This document shows positions 6,307 to 12,936 of a stretch of 12,936 nt of DNA, one piece after another. Each line of letters begins with the position of its first letter. Position 1 is the stretch's first letter. A program made the position numbers and the translations under genes. The stretch is from CAZOBJ01 sp964577825 (lineage in GTDB: Bacteria > Planctomycetota > SZUA-567 > JAFGNG01). The notes under the pieces are model-generated. The model worked only from the letters and a program-made list of their open reading frames with translations, ran no database searches and was not told the origin of the DNA. The stretch is from contig CAZOBJ010000090.1 of the NCBI GenBank assembly GCA_964577825.1, forward strand, positions 1-12,936, read 5' to 3'.

Positions 6307-9195
6307 ATGGACCAGTCGCGCACGGACCCGCTTGTGCCGCCCGAGACGCCGCAGCCCACCCTGGTGCCGCACGGCCCGGCGGCGCTGGCCGCCGCTGTAG
6401 CGCTTGCCGCCGTGGCGGTGGGGCTCGCGGCGCTCAGTGGCTACAACTACCTGCTTTTCCACGTCTTGGTGGAGCTTGTCAGCATCGCGGTCGCGTGGAG
6501 CCTGTTTCTTCTCGTATGGAATGCGCGCAGGTTCATGCGCGATCCGCTGCTCCTCACCCTGGGCGTGGGGTATCTGTTCGTGGGCCTGGTGGACCTTGTG
6601 CATACGCTCGCGTTCCCGGGTATGGGCGTGTTCCCGGGCGCGAGCACGAATCTGGCCGCGCAGCTGTGGCTGGCGGCCCGGTACCTGGAGGCGGGCGCGT
6701 TCCTGGTCGCGCCGATGGCCGTGGCGCTGCACCTGCGCGCACGCACGCTGTTCGCCGGATTCGGGCTCTTCGCCGCGGGGCTGACGGCCGCCATCCTGGC
6801 CTGGGACGGGTTCCCGGACGCGTTCGTTCCAGGCACGGGCCCGGGGACCGGGCTGACCGGGTTCAAGGTCGGAAGCGAGTACGCGGTGTGCGCCGCGCTC
6901 GCCGCGGCGGGCGGCCTCCTGTACTGGCGTCGCGGGCGGCTGGCCCCGGACGTCCTCGGATACCTGCTCGCGGCCATCGGCGTGACCATCTTCTCGGAGC
7001 TCAGCTTCACCCTGTACCAGGACCCGTACGGCGCATTCAACGCGATCGGGCACTACGCCAAGATCGGGAGCTACTACTTCATCTACCGGGCCATCGTGGT
7101 CACGGGCCTGGCGCGGCCGTACGACGTGCTCTTCCGGGAGCTTGCGCAGACCGAGGAGCGCTATCGCGGCGTGGTAGAGGGGCAGACCGAGCTCATCTGC
7201 CGGTTCCGGCCCGACGGTACGCTCGTGTACGTAAACGAGCCCTTCGCGAGGTACTTCGGCCGCACGGCGCAGGAGCTCTCGGGCGCGTCGGTCCACGAGG
7301 TCGTGCGCCAGGAGAACGGACCTGCGCTCGCGCGGCATCTGGCCTCCTTTACCCCGGAGGAGAACGTGAGGGGCCTGGAGTTCTCCGTACGTCGCCCGGA
7401 CGGGACCGAGGCCTGGCACCAGTGGTCGACGCGCGCGTTCTTCGACCCCGAAGGCACGGTGACCGGGTACCAGGCCGTGGGCCGGGACGTGACCGCGCGG
7501 CGGGCCGCCGAGCAGGCCGTGCGCGAGAGCGAAGAGCGGTTCCGCCGGGCCGTGGACAACTATCCCTGCTCTCTGGTCATCTACGGCCCCGACCGGCGCA
7601 TCCGGTTCATCAATGCCTACGGCGTTCGTATCAGCGGCCACACCGAGGAGGATCTCCTGGGCCGCCGCGACGAGGAAGTGAACCCGCCGGAGGTCTACGA
7701 AGGGTATCTGCCGTATCTGAAGCGCGCGGTGGAGACCCGCACCACGCAGAGCGGCGAGGCGACCTTCGCGCTGCCCGCGGACGCGTTCACCATGGCGGTG
7801 ACCTATGTGCCCCTCCTGGACGCGTGGGGCGAGCTGCGCGAGGTTCTGGGCATCGCGTACGACGTGACCGAGCGCGCGCGCTACGAGCTGGGCCTGCTGC
7901 GCGAGCAGGAGGAGCTCTCCCAGGAGGTGCGCGAGCGCACCGACGACCTGGCCCGCGCGGGCGCAGAGCTCGATGTCGAATCGGCCGAGCGGATGCGAGT
8001 CACGCGGGCGCTGGCCAAGCGGCGGGACGCGCTCGAGGCGGTGTACGGCCTGGCCACGAGCCGCGACCGGGCCATCGACCGCCTGGGCGACGCTGCGGTC
8101 CGGGCCCTGGGCCGGATCCTGGACGCGCCGGACGTGGTGGTCCGGCTGGCGCGAGAAGGCCGCCTCGTACTTCTGAGCCGGTACGATACCGCGGGCCGCA
8201 CGCACGAGGCGGAGGTGCCGGCCGACTGCGGGCCGTGCGGCGTGGTGTGCCGCGAGGGCAGGGCGATGCGGTTCGGCCCGGAGCTCGTCCATGAGTTCGC
8301 CGACGCCGCCTGCGTGCGCGACCGAGGCGCGCGCAGCTTCGTGGGCGTGCCCATGCGCGGCCATGAGGGACAGCTGCTCGGCATGATGTGCGCGCTGGAT
8401 GCACGCGAGGACGCCTTCGACGAAGAGGACGCGCATCTGGTGGAGATTTTCGCCCGGTACATCGGGTATGAGATCGAGCACGCCGAGCTCGAGGACGATC
8501 TGCGCGAGAGCGCGCGCGACGCGGCCGTGGGCCAGGTGGTCGGCGGCATCGCCCACGAGGTGCGCAACCCGCTGAACACGATCTCGATCACCTCGGAGCT
8601 CCTGGCCGAGGCGATCCCGCAGGACGATCGGTCGGCCCGGTACGTGGACCGCATCCACCGGCAGGCCGACAGGCTCAACGCCTTGATGCAGGACCTGTTG
8701 GAGCTGCGCAGGCCCGTGGAGACGCAGCGCTTCCGCCGGATGTGCGCGGGCGACGTTGCCCGCGCGGTGGCGCAGGCCTGGGAAGGGTCCACGGGCGCGC
8801 AGACCCACCGGCTGCGCGTGGAGGCGCAGCCCGCGGGGCGCGAGGCCCACGTGCTCGTGGACGAGGAGCGCATGACGCAGGTCTTCCTGAACTTGCTCGA
8901 CAACGCCAGCCAGCACAGCCCGGACGGGAGCGACATCCTGCTCGACATCGACGCGCCGGGGGACGGCTGGGTGGCGGTGCGGGTGGTCGACCGGGGCGAG
9001 GCCGTGCCGGCCGACCGGCTGGCGCGCGTGTTCGACCCGTTCTTCAGCACGCGCAAGGGCGGCTCGGGCCTGGGCCTGAGCATCGTGCGCCACATCGTGG
9101 AGCGCCACGGCGGCCGGGTGACGCTGTCGAACAACGAGCCGCCGCCCGGGACCTGCGCGCAGGTGCGCCTGCCCCGCGCCGAGGAGGGCGATTAG
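6307..9195 (+). CDS. Membrane sensor histidine kinase, MASE3-PAS-PAS-GAF-HisKA-HATPase
   Basis: 962 residues from the ATG at 6307, with GGAAGAG about 9 bases upstream. About eight hydrophobic helices span 24-268; the FHVLVELVSIAVAW segment (51-64) is characteristic of the MASE3 membrane sensor domain. PAS1 lies at about 276-398 and PAS2 at about 411-523 (each starting E/R-RFR or RYR). A coiled coil (about 524-585) leads into a GAF domain (about 585-725) rich in cysteine: C641, C644, C648, C669 and C695. The HisKA H-box is GGIAHEVRNPLN with phosphoacceptor H750. In the ATPase domain the N-box has N862 and N866, the F-box is FDPFF (909-913) and the G2 box is GSGLGL (919-924). The G1 box is degenerate: DRGEA (895-899) instead of D-x-G-x-G. 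It should autophosphorylate and pass phosphate to a response regulator, but none is encoded in the window. It is transcribed divergently from the hemerythrin-like operon. Confidence 0.9.
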   Translation: MDQSRTDPLVPPETPQPTLVPHGPAALAAAVALAAVAVGLAALSGYNYLLFHVLVELVSIAVAWSLFLLVWNARRFMRDPLLLTLGVGYLFVGLVDLVHTLAFPGMGVFPGASTNLAAQLWLAARYLEAGAFLVAPMAVALHLRARTLFAGFGLFAAGLTAAILAWDGFPDAFVPGTGPGTGLTGFKVGSEYAVCAALAAAGGLLYWRRGRLAPDVLGYLLAAIGVTIFSELSFTLYQDPYGAFNAIGHYAKIGSYYFIYRAIVVTGLARPYDVLFRELAQTEERYRGVVEGQTELICRFRPDGTLVYVNEPFARYFGRTAQELSGASVHEVVRQENGPALARHLASFTPEENVRGLEFSVRRPDGTEAWHQWSTRAFFDPEGTVTGYQAVGRDVTARRAAEQAVRESEERFRRAVDNYPCSLVIYGPDRRIRFINAYGVRISGHTEEDLLGRRDEEVNPPEVYEGYLPYLKRAVETRTTQSGEATFALPADAFTMAVTYVPLLDAWGELREVLGIAYDVTERARYELGLLREQEELSQEVRERTDDLARAGAELDVESAERMRVTRALAKRRDALEAVYGLATSRDRAIDRLGDAAVRALGRILDAPDVVVRLAREGRLVLLSRYDTAGRTHEAEVPADCGPCGVVCREGRAMRFGPELVHEFADAACVRDRGARSFVGVPMRGHEGQLLGMMCALDAREDAFDEEDAHLVEIFARYIGYEIEHAELEDDLRESARDAAVGQVVGGIAHEVRNPLNTISITSELLAEAIPQDDRSARYVDRIHRQADRLNALMQDLLELRRPVETQRFRRMCAGDVARAVAQAWEGSTGAQTHRLRVEAQPAGREAHVLVDEERMTQVFLNLLDNASQHSPDGSDILLDIDAPGDGWVAVRVVDRGEAVPADRLARVFDPFFSTRKGGSGLGLSIVRHIVERHGGRVTLSNNEPPPGTCAQVRLPRAEEGD

Positions 9196-9208
9196 CCCGG
9201 CGCCGCGG

Positions 9209-10012
9209 TCAGGCCACGGCCTCGCGCACGGCGGTCAGGTACCCCATGCCGTACTCGTCGGCCCCGGTCACGGCCAGGGACGCGCGCAGCGTGTCCATGA
9301 GCCCGGCCTCGCACGGGTCCAGGATCGCGCCGTCGCACCCCGCGCCCACGAGCATGGCCAGGAAGGCGCGGTTCAGGTTGCGCCGCTTGGGCAGCCCGAA
9401 GCTCACGTTGGACATGCCCAGGGCGATGTGCGCCTCGGGGTAGGTGGTCTTCACGTACCGGATGGCCTGGAGCACGTACGCGGTCTGGCCCGGGTTCGTG
9501 CCCGCGGGGCGCACGAGGTGATCGAAGTAGGCGCGGTCGAGCGCCACGTCGGCCTTGCGCAGGACCTCGACCAGGGCGTCGGTGATGCGCGTGCGCCCGT
9601 CCAGGTCCTCGGGCATGCCGGTGTCGTCCATGGTCAGGGCCACGACGCTTGTCTCGTACTCCCGGACCAGGGGCAGGACGTTGTCGATGCGCCCGCGCTC
9701 GCCGGTGATGGAGTTGATGATCGTGCCGGGGCGGTTGGCGAGCTCCAGCCCGCGGCGCAGGGCCTCGGGGTTGGCCGAGTCGAACGAGAGCGGCAGGTCC
9801 GTGGCCCCGGCCACGACCTCGGTGAGCCACGCCATGTCGTCGGCCTCGGTGCCGGGGTCGCCGCCCGCGTTCACGTCGATGTGGGTGGCCCCGGCCTTGG
9901 CCTGGCGGCGTGCCACGCGGGCGATGTACTTGGCGTCGCGCGCGCGGACCTTGTCGCGGATCTTGGTGCGGGTCATGTTCACGAGTTCGCCGATCACGGT
10001 GAACAGCGGCAT
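9209..10012 (-). CDS. Methyltetrahydrofolate:corrinoid/cobalamin methyltransferase (AcsE-like, pterin-binding family)
   Basis: 267 residues from the ATG at 10010-10012, preceded by an ideal AAAGGAGG about 6 bases upstream. The whole length matches the AcsE/MeTr pattern (family about 260 residues). Landmarks are VIGELVN at the first strand, HIDVNAGG (44-51), the pterin-binding aspartate D78 in LSFDSAN, N100 in IINSITGER, FDHLVRP (163-169), and the MSNVSFGLP loop (200-208) with N202, equivalent to the asparagine that binds the pterin N5 region in AcsE (N199), then NRAFLAM. These enzymes move the methyl group of methyl-tetrahydrofolate to a corrinoid protein, in the Wood-Ljungdahl pathway or in methylotrophic and demethylation systems. 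No corrinoid protein, CO dehydrogenase subunit or other methyltransferase is nearby, so the acceptor is unknown. It has its own promoter and converges on the kinase gene with a 13-base gap. Confidence 0.88.
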   Translation of the reverse strand: MPLFTVIGELVNMTRTKIRDKVRARDAKYIARVARRQAKAGATHIDVNAGGDPGTEADDMAWLTEVVAGATDLPLSFDSANPEALRRGLELANRPGTIINSITGERGRIDNVLPLVREYETSVVALTMDDTGMPEDLDGRTRITDALVEVLRKADVALDRAYFDHLVRPAGTNPGQTAYVLQAIRYVKTTYPEAHIALGMSNVSFGLPKRRNLNRAFLAMLVGAGCDGAILDPCEAGLMDTLRASLAVTGADEYGMGYLTAVREAVA

Positions 10013-10059
10013 GGCTCCTCCTTTGTGAGTGGACGCGGATGCGAGCAAGCGACCGATCC

Positions 10060-10087
10060 AGTATAGGCCCGGGCCGCGGCCTGTCCA
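10060..10087 (-). promoter_or_regulatory. Predicted sigma-70 promoter for the corrinoid methyltransferase gene
   Basis: On the minus strand TGGACA (10082-10087; 5 of 6), a 16-base spacer, and TATACT (10060-10065; 5 of 6). Transcription would start near 10053, giving a leader of about 40 bases that ends in the strong ribosome binding site. The 156-base intergenic stretch 10013-10168 otherwise holds only the ribD leader. A TAGGAT at 10138-10143 could be a -10 for ribD but has no good -35. Confidence 0.6.
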
Positions 10088-10168
10088 GCGCTTTCCCAAG
10101 GGAGCAGAAAACCGGTGCGCACGGATGCGGTCTCGGGTAGGATGCAGGCCCGTACAGGGAGGCGCGCG

Positions 10169-11314
10169 ATGAGCCAGGCGAGCCGCCGATTCTCGGAGCG
10201 AGACCGCGCGCACATGGCTCGGGCCATCGAGCTCGCGCACAGCGCCCGCGGGCCCGCGAGCCCCAATCCCGCGGTCGGGTGCGTGCTCGTGCGCGACGGC
10301 CGGGCGGTGGCCGAGGCCGCGACCGAGCCCTACGGAGGCGCCCACGCCGAGGCCGCGGCCCTGCGCCGCGCGGGCGAGGCCGCGCAGGGGGCCACGGCGT
10401 ACGTGAGCCTGATGCCTTGCGCGCACCGGGGCAAAACCCCGCCCTGCGCCCAGGCGCTCGCGGCCGCCGGGGTCAGTCGCGTGGTCGCCGCGGTCGCGGA
10501 CCCGCATCCGGTGAGCCTGGACGGCGCGGCGGTATTGCGCGCGGCGGGCGTGGACGTGGACGTGGGGTGCCTGGAGGCCCGGGCCCTGGAGGCCGTGGCC
10601 GGGTATGTGAAGCACCTGCGCACGGGCCTGCCCCTCGTGCGCCTGAAGTACGCCATGACCCTGGACGGCAAGCTGGCCACGCGCACCGGGCACAGCGCGT
10701 GGATCAGCGGCCCGGCCGCACGCGCCGAGGTCCAGGACCTGCGCGCGCACCACGACGCGGTGCTCGTGGGCGTGGGCACGGTGCTTGCCGACGATCCGCG
10801 GCTGAACGTCCGCGACGCACAGCGCTGGCAGCCACGGCGCGTGATCGCGGACTCGAGCTGCCGCACGCCTACGCGCGCGCGGCTCTTTGCGGAGCCGGGC
10901 GGGCCGGTGGTGGTGCTCGCCACGGGCCGGGCCCTGGCCTCGCGGCGCGCGGCGCTGCGGGCCGCTGGCGCCGAGCTCGTGTGCGTGAGCCACGGGCCGC
11001 GGCTCGACCTGCGCAAGGCGTTCGCCGCGCTCGGCGACCTGGGCGTGCGCGAGGTCCTGTGCGAGGGCGGCGCACAGCTCGCGGGCGCGCTCTTCGACGC
11101 GGGGCTCGTAGACGAGGTAATCGCCTACGTCGCGCCCAAGCTCGTAGGCGGCGCGCACGCGCCCCCGCCCGTGGCCGGCCGGGGCGTGGCTGCGATGTCC
11201 GAGGCCTTGGACCTATGGAACGTGCGGGTGCGCCGCGTGGCCGAGGACGTGTGCGTGCGCGGGCGGGTCGGCGACTGGGCCTGGCTGCACGGGGGCAAGG
11301 CCGGGGGGCAGTGA
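10169..11314 (+). CDS. ribD: Bifunctional riboflavin biosynthesis protein RibD (deaminase/reductase)
   Basis: 381 residues from the ATG at 10169, with GGGAGG about 7 bases upstream. An upstream in-frame GTG at 10115 lacks such a site. The N-terminal zinc deaminase domain (about 8-150) has NPAVGCVLV (33-41), the HAE motif with H59 and E61, and PCAHRGKTPPC with zinc ligands C84 and C93. The C-terminal reductase domain (about 150-370) has LKYAMTLDGKLAT, then WISG, VGVGTVLADDPRLNVR, and an LCEGGAQLAGAL segment near the end. RibD turns the pyrimidine product of GTP cyclohydrolase II into 5-amino-6-ribitylamino-uracil phosphate by deamination and NADPH-dependent reduction. Oddity: the residue before the PC motif is methionine (SLMPC), where RibD normally has glutamate (TLEPC). 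It stands alone; ribE, ribBA and ribH are not in the window, and I recognise no FMN riboswitch in the short leader. Confidence 0.92.
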   Translation: MSQASRRFSERDRAHMARAIELAHSARGPASPNPAVGCVLVRDGRAVAEAATEPYGGAHAEAAALRRAGEAAQGATAYVSLMPCAHRGKTPPCAQALAAAGVSRVVAAVADPHPVSLDGAAVLRAAGVDVDVGCLEARALEAVAGYVKHLRTGLPLVRLKYAMTLDGKLATRTGHSAWISGPAARAEVQDLRAHHDAVLVGVGTVLADDPRLNVRDAQRWQPRRVIADSSCRTPTRARLFAEPGGPVVVLATGRALASRRAALRAAGAELVCVSHGPRLDLRKAFAALGDLGVREVLCEGGAQLAGALFDAGLVDEVIAYVAPKLVGGAHAPPPVAGRGVAAMSEALDLWNVRVRRVAEDVCVRGRVGDWAWLHGGKAGGQ

Positions 11315-11317
11315 CCG

Positions 11318-11977
11318 CTAGGCTTTCTTCTGCGCCTGGGCGTAGGCGCACAGCCGCCGCAACGGGCAGTGCGGACAGTCGGGCTTGCGCGCCGTGCAGC
11401 AAACCCGCCCGTGGCGGATGATCTGGTGGCTGAACGCACCCCAGCGTGCGGGCGGCAGGAGCTCCGCAAGTTCGCGCTCGATCTTCTCCGGGGTCGTCTT
11501 GTCCGTCAGGCCCAGCCTGTGGGTCACCCGGCAGAAGTGCGTGTCGGTCATCAGCCCCGGCTCGCCGAACGCGTTCACGAACACGCAGTTCGCGGTCTTG
11601 CGGCCCACCCCGGGCAGGGCGGTAAGCGCCTCCATGGTCCGGGGCACGCGGCCGTTGTGGGCGCGCACGAGCTCGCGGCAGGCGGCCACGATGTGGCGCG
11701 CCTTGTTGCGGTACAGGCCCAGGGGCCGGATGATCCGCTCGACCTCGCGCGGCTTGGCCCGGGCCAGGGCGTGCACGTCGGGGAACGCCTCGAACAGGCT
11801 GGGCGCGACCGCGTCCACCTTGGCGTCCGTGCACTGGGCCGAGAGGATGGTGCACACCAGCACGCGCAGGGGGTCGCGGCGCGGCCCCTCTCCGGCACGC
11901 GGGTAGGTGCGGGCCAGAAGGTCGGCGATCTTGCGCGCCCGGGCGCGGCGCGCGCGCAGCGAACGGCTCAGCGGCAT
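11318..11977 (-). CDS. nth: Endonuclease III (DNA glycosylase/AP lyase)
   Basis: 219 residues from the ATG at 11975-11977, with a GAGGG site about 6 bases upstream; this is the usual length for Nth. The helix-hairpin-helix LPGVGRKTAN (121-130) carries the catalytic lysine K127, and D145 in MTDTHF is the catalytic aspartate; the 18-residue spacing equals that of E. coli K120/D138. ILSAQCTD (44-51) is the family's conserved N-terminal motif. The C-terminal [4Fe-4S] loop fits C-x6-C-x2-C-x5-C at C194, C201, C204 and C210. The enzyme removes oxidised pyrimidines and cleaves abasic sites in base excision repair. It lies 28 bases downstream of the malate dehydrogenase gene on the same strand, with no promoter seen between, so co-transcription is likely. 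It converges on ribD with only 3 bases between the two stop codons. Confidence 0.95.
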   Translation of the reverse strand: MPLSRSLRARRARARKIADLLARTYPRAGEGPRRDPLRVLVCTILSAQCTDAKVDAVAPSLFEAFPDVHALARAKPREVERIIRPLGLYRNKARHIVAACRELVRAHNGRVPRTMEALTALPGVGRKTANCVFVNAFGEPGLMTDTHFCRVTHRLGLTDKTTPEKIERELAELLPPARWGAFSHQIIRHGRVCCTARKPDCPHCPLRRLCAYAQAQKKA

Positions 11978-12005
11978 CTCTGCCCTCGCTTGCGCGGGCC
12001 GTGCA

Positions 12006-12936
12006 TCAGGCGTTCAGGGATTCGAGCGCGTCGAGCCCCTTGCGCACCTCGTCGGCGGAGCGCTGCAGGGCCCCGCGCTCGGCGTCGGTGAGCGCCAGCT
12101 CCACGATCCGCTCCACCCCGTGGCGGCCCAGAAGCACGGGCACGCCCAGGAACAGGTCGCGCAGGCCGTACTCGCCCTGGAGGTACGCCGAGGCCGGAAC
12201 CATCCGCGCGCGTCCGGTCAAGAGCGGCTCGACCATGGCGCACACCGCCGCGCCCGTGGAGGTAAAGGCGCTGCCGGTCTTCAACAGGCCCACCACCTCG
12301 GCGCCCGCCTGGCGGGTGCGCCGGACCAAGTGCTCCAGGGCCTCCGCGCTCAACAGTTCGGACACGGGCACCCCGGCCACCGTGGCCGTGCGCACGAGCG
12401 GCACCATGCGGTCGCCGTGCCCGCCGAGCACCAGGGCGGCCACGTCCCGCGGATCGCAGTCCAGCGCGTCCGCGATGAAGGTGCGAAGCCGCGCCGAGTC
12501 GAGCGCCCCGGCCATGCCCACCACCCGCTCGCGGGGAAAGCCCGTGGTCTGGAGGAACACCTGGCAGATCACGTCCAGCGGATTGGCCACGTTGACCACC
12601 ATGGCGTCGGGCGCGTGCGTGGCCACCCCCCGGGCGAGGCGGCGGGCGATGGCCGCGTTCGTCTTGAGCAGGTCCATGCGGTCCATGCCCGGCTTGCGCG
12701 GCACGCCCGCGGTATTGACCACCACCCGAGCGCCGGCGAGCGCCTCGATGCGGTCGGTGGCATGGATGCGCGCGGAGGAGCCGCGCAGCGGCCCCGCGGC
12801 CGCGAGGTCCACCGCCTTGCCCGCGGCCAGGCCGTAGTTCACCACGTCGATGAGCACAAGGTCGGCGAGGTTGCGCTCCGCGAGGAACGTGGCCGCGGCC
12901 GTGGCCACGTTCCCGGCGCCCAAGATCGCGACTTTC
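12006..12936 (-). CDS. mdh: Malate dehydrogenase, lactate-dehydrogenase-like type (start just outside window)
   Basis: The frame is open to the window edge and reads KVAILGAGNVA at its N-terminus. The last base of the window is G followed in frame by AAA, so the start is very probably an ATG with two bases missing, giving a 310-residue protein. With that numbering, R81 and R87 flank PRKPGMDR, the loop whose arginine selects malate over lactate; D149-x2-R152 and the catalytic H174 (GGHGDRMVP) are also in place. D31 at the end of the second strand (VLID) favours NAD over NADP. The dinucleotide loop is GAGNVA (7-12), with alanine where the third glycine is usual. The enzyme interconverts malate and oxaloacetate in the TCA cycle. 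It precedes nth on the same strand. Lactate dehydrogenase is the alternative, disfavoured by the arginine loop. Confidence 0.92.
   Translation of the reverse strand, partial: KVAILGAGNVATAAATFLAERNLADLVLIDVVNYGLAAGKAVDLAAAGPLRGSSARIHATDRIEALAGARVVVNTAGVPRKPGMDRMDLLKTNAAIARRLARGVATHAPDAMVVNVANPLDVICQVFLQTTGFPRERVVGMAGALDSARLRTFIADALDCDPRDVAALVLGGHGDRMVPLVRTATVAGVPVSELLSAEALEHLVRRTRQAGAEVVGLLKTGSAFTSTGAAVCAMVEPLLTGRARMVPASAYLQGEYGLRDLFLGVPVLLGRHGVERIVELALTDAERGALQRSADEVRKGLDALESLNA

Noticed and set aside
6217..9108. A 963-codon minus-strand open frame opposite the kinase
   Set aside because: It mirrors the kinase codon pattern, has no ribosome binding site or recognisable domain, and the plus strand has clear kinase motifs across the whole length.
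9192..9830. A glycine/arginine-rich frame overlapping the corrinoid methyltransferase
   Set aside because: Shadow frame of a gene with a full-length match to its family; no start signal.
10115..10168. Upstream GTG start for ribD
   Set aside because: It adds 18 residues not expected in RibD and has no ribosome binding site, whereas the ATG at 10169 has GGGAGG at good spacing.
1..12936. Search for CRISPR arrays, insertion sequences, phage or toxin-antitoxin genes, and tandem repeats
   Set aside because: None seen by eye. Gene content and base composition look even across the window, with no sign of a recent insertion.

Overview
The window is very GC-rich (roughly 70% by eye) bacterial chromosome, densely coded, with strong purine-rich ribosome binding sites and several recognisable sigma-70 promoters. 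I see nine protein genes, two of them cut by the window edges, and no RNA gene, insertion sequence, phage gene or CRISPR array. No single gene fixes the taxon. A corrinoid methyltransferase of the AcsE family, an iron-sulfur repair type hemerythrin protein, a MASE3 sensor kinase and an uncharacterised glycoside hydrolase pair would suit a high-GC anaerobe or facultative anaerobe (for example Desulfobacterota, Planctomycetota or a related candidate lineage). That is inference only.

Layout, left to right. (1) 1-2925, minus strand: a two-gene glycan cassette, a GH20-family glycosidase (229-2925) followed by the start of a second, probably also glycosidase-like gene (1-187). (2) 2926-3126: a divergent promoter region whose two -35 hexamers stand back to back in an inverted repeat. 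(3) 3127-4233, plus: a five-helix MscS-type mechanosensitive channel. (4) 4244-6081, minus: an operon of a RIC/YtfE-like di-iron hemerythrin protein and an AIF-like FAD/NAD(P)H oxidoreductase. (5) 6307-9195, plus and divergent from that operon: a large membrane histidine kinase (MASE3-PAS-PAS-GAF-HisKA-HATPase). (6) 9209-10012, minus: a methyltetrahydrofolate:corrinoid methyltransferase with a good promoter of its own. (7) 10169-11314, plus: ribD, bifunctional riboflavin synthesis enzyme. (8) 11318-12936, minus: malate dehydrogenase then endonuclease III, 28 bases apart and probably co-transcribed.

Most genes are housekeeping or common accessory types. The part that may act as a unit is 4244-9195: a cysteine-rich GAF sensor kinase divergent from a putative Fe-S repair protein and its candidate reductase suggests a redox or nitrosative stress module, though no response regulator is present here. 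The second part worth attention is the GH20 gene, whose catalytic motif differs from the family consensus and is followed at once by a CxCxxC cluster. I do not see a clear wholly new system. The most unusual features are variant motifs in otherwise recognisable families. No gene-free stretch exceeds about 225 bases.
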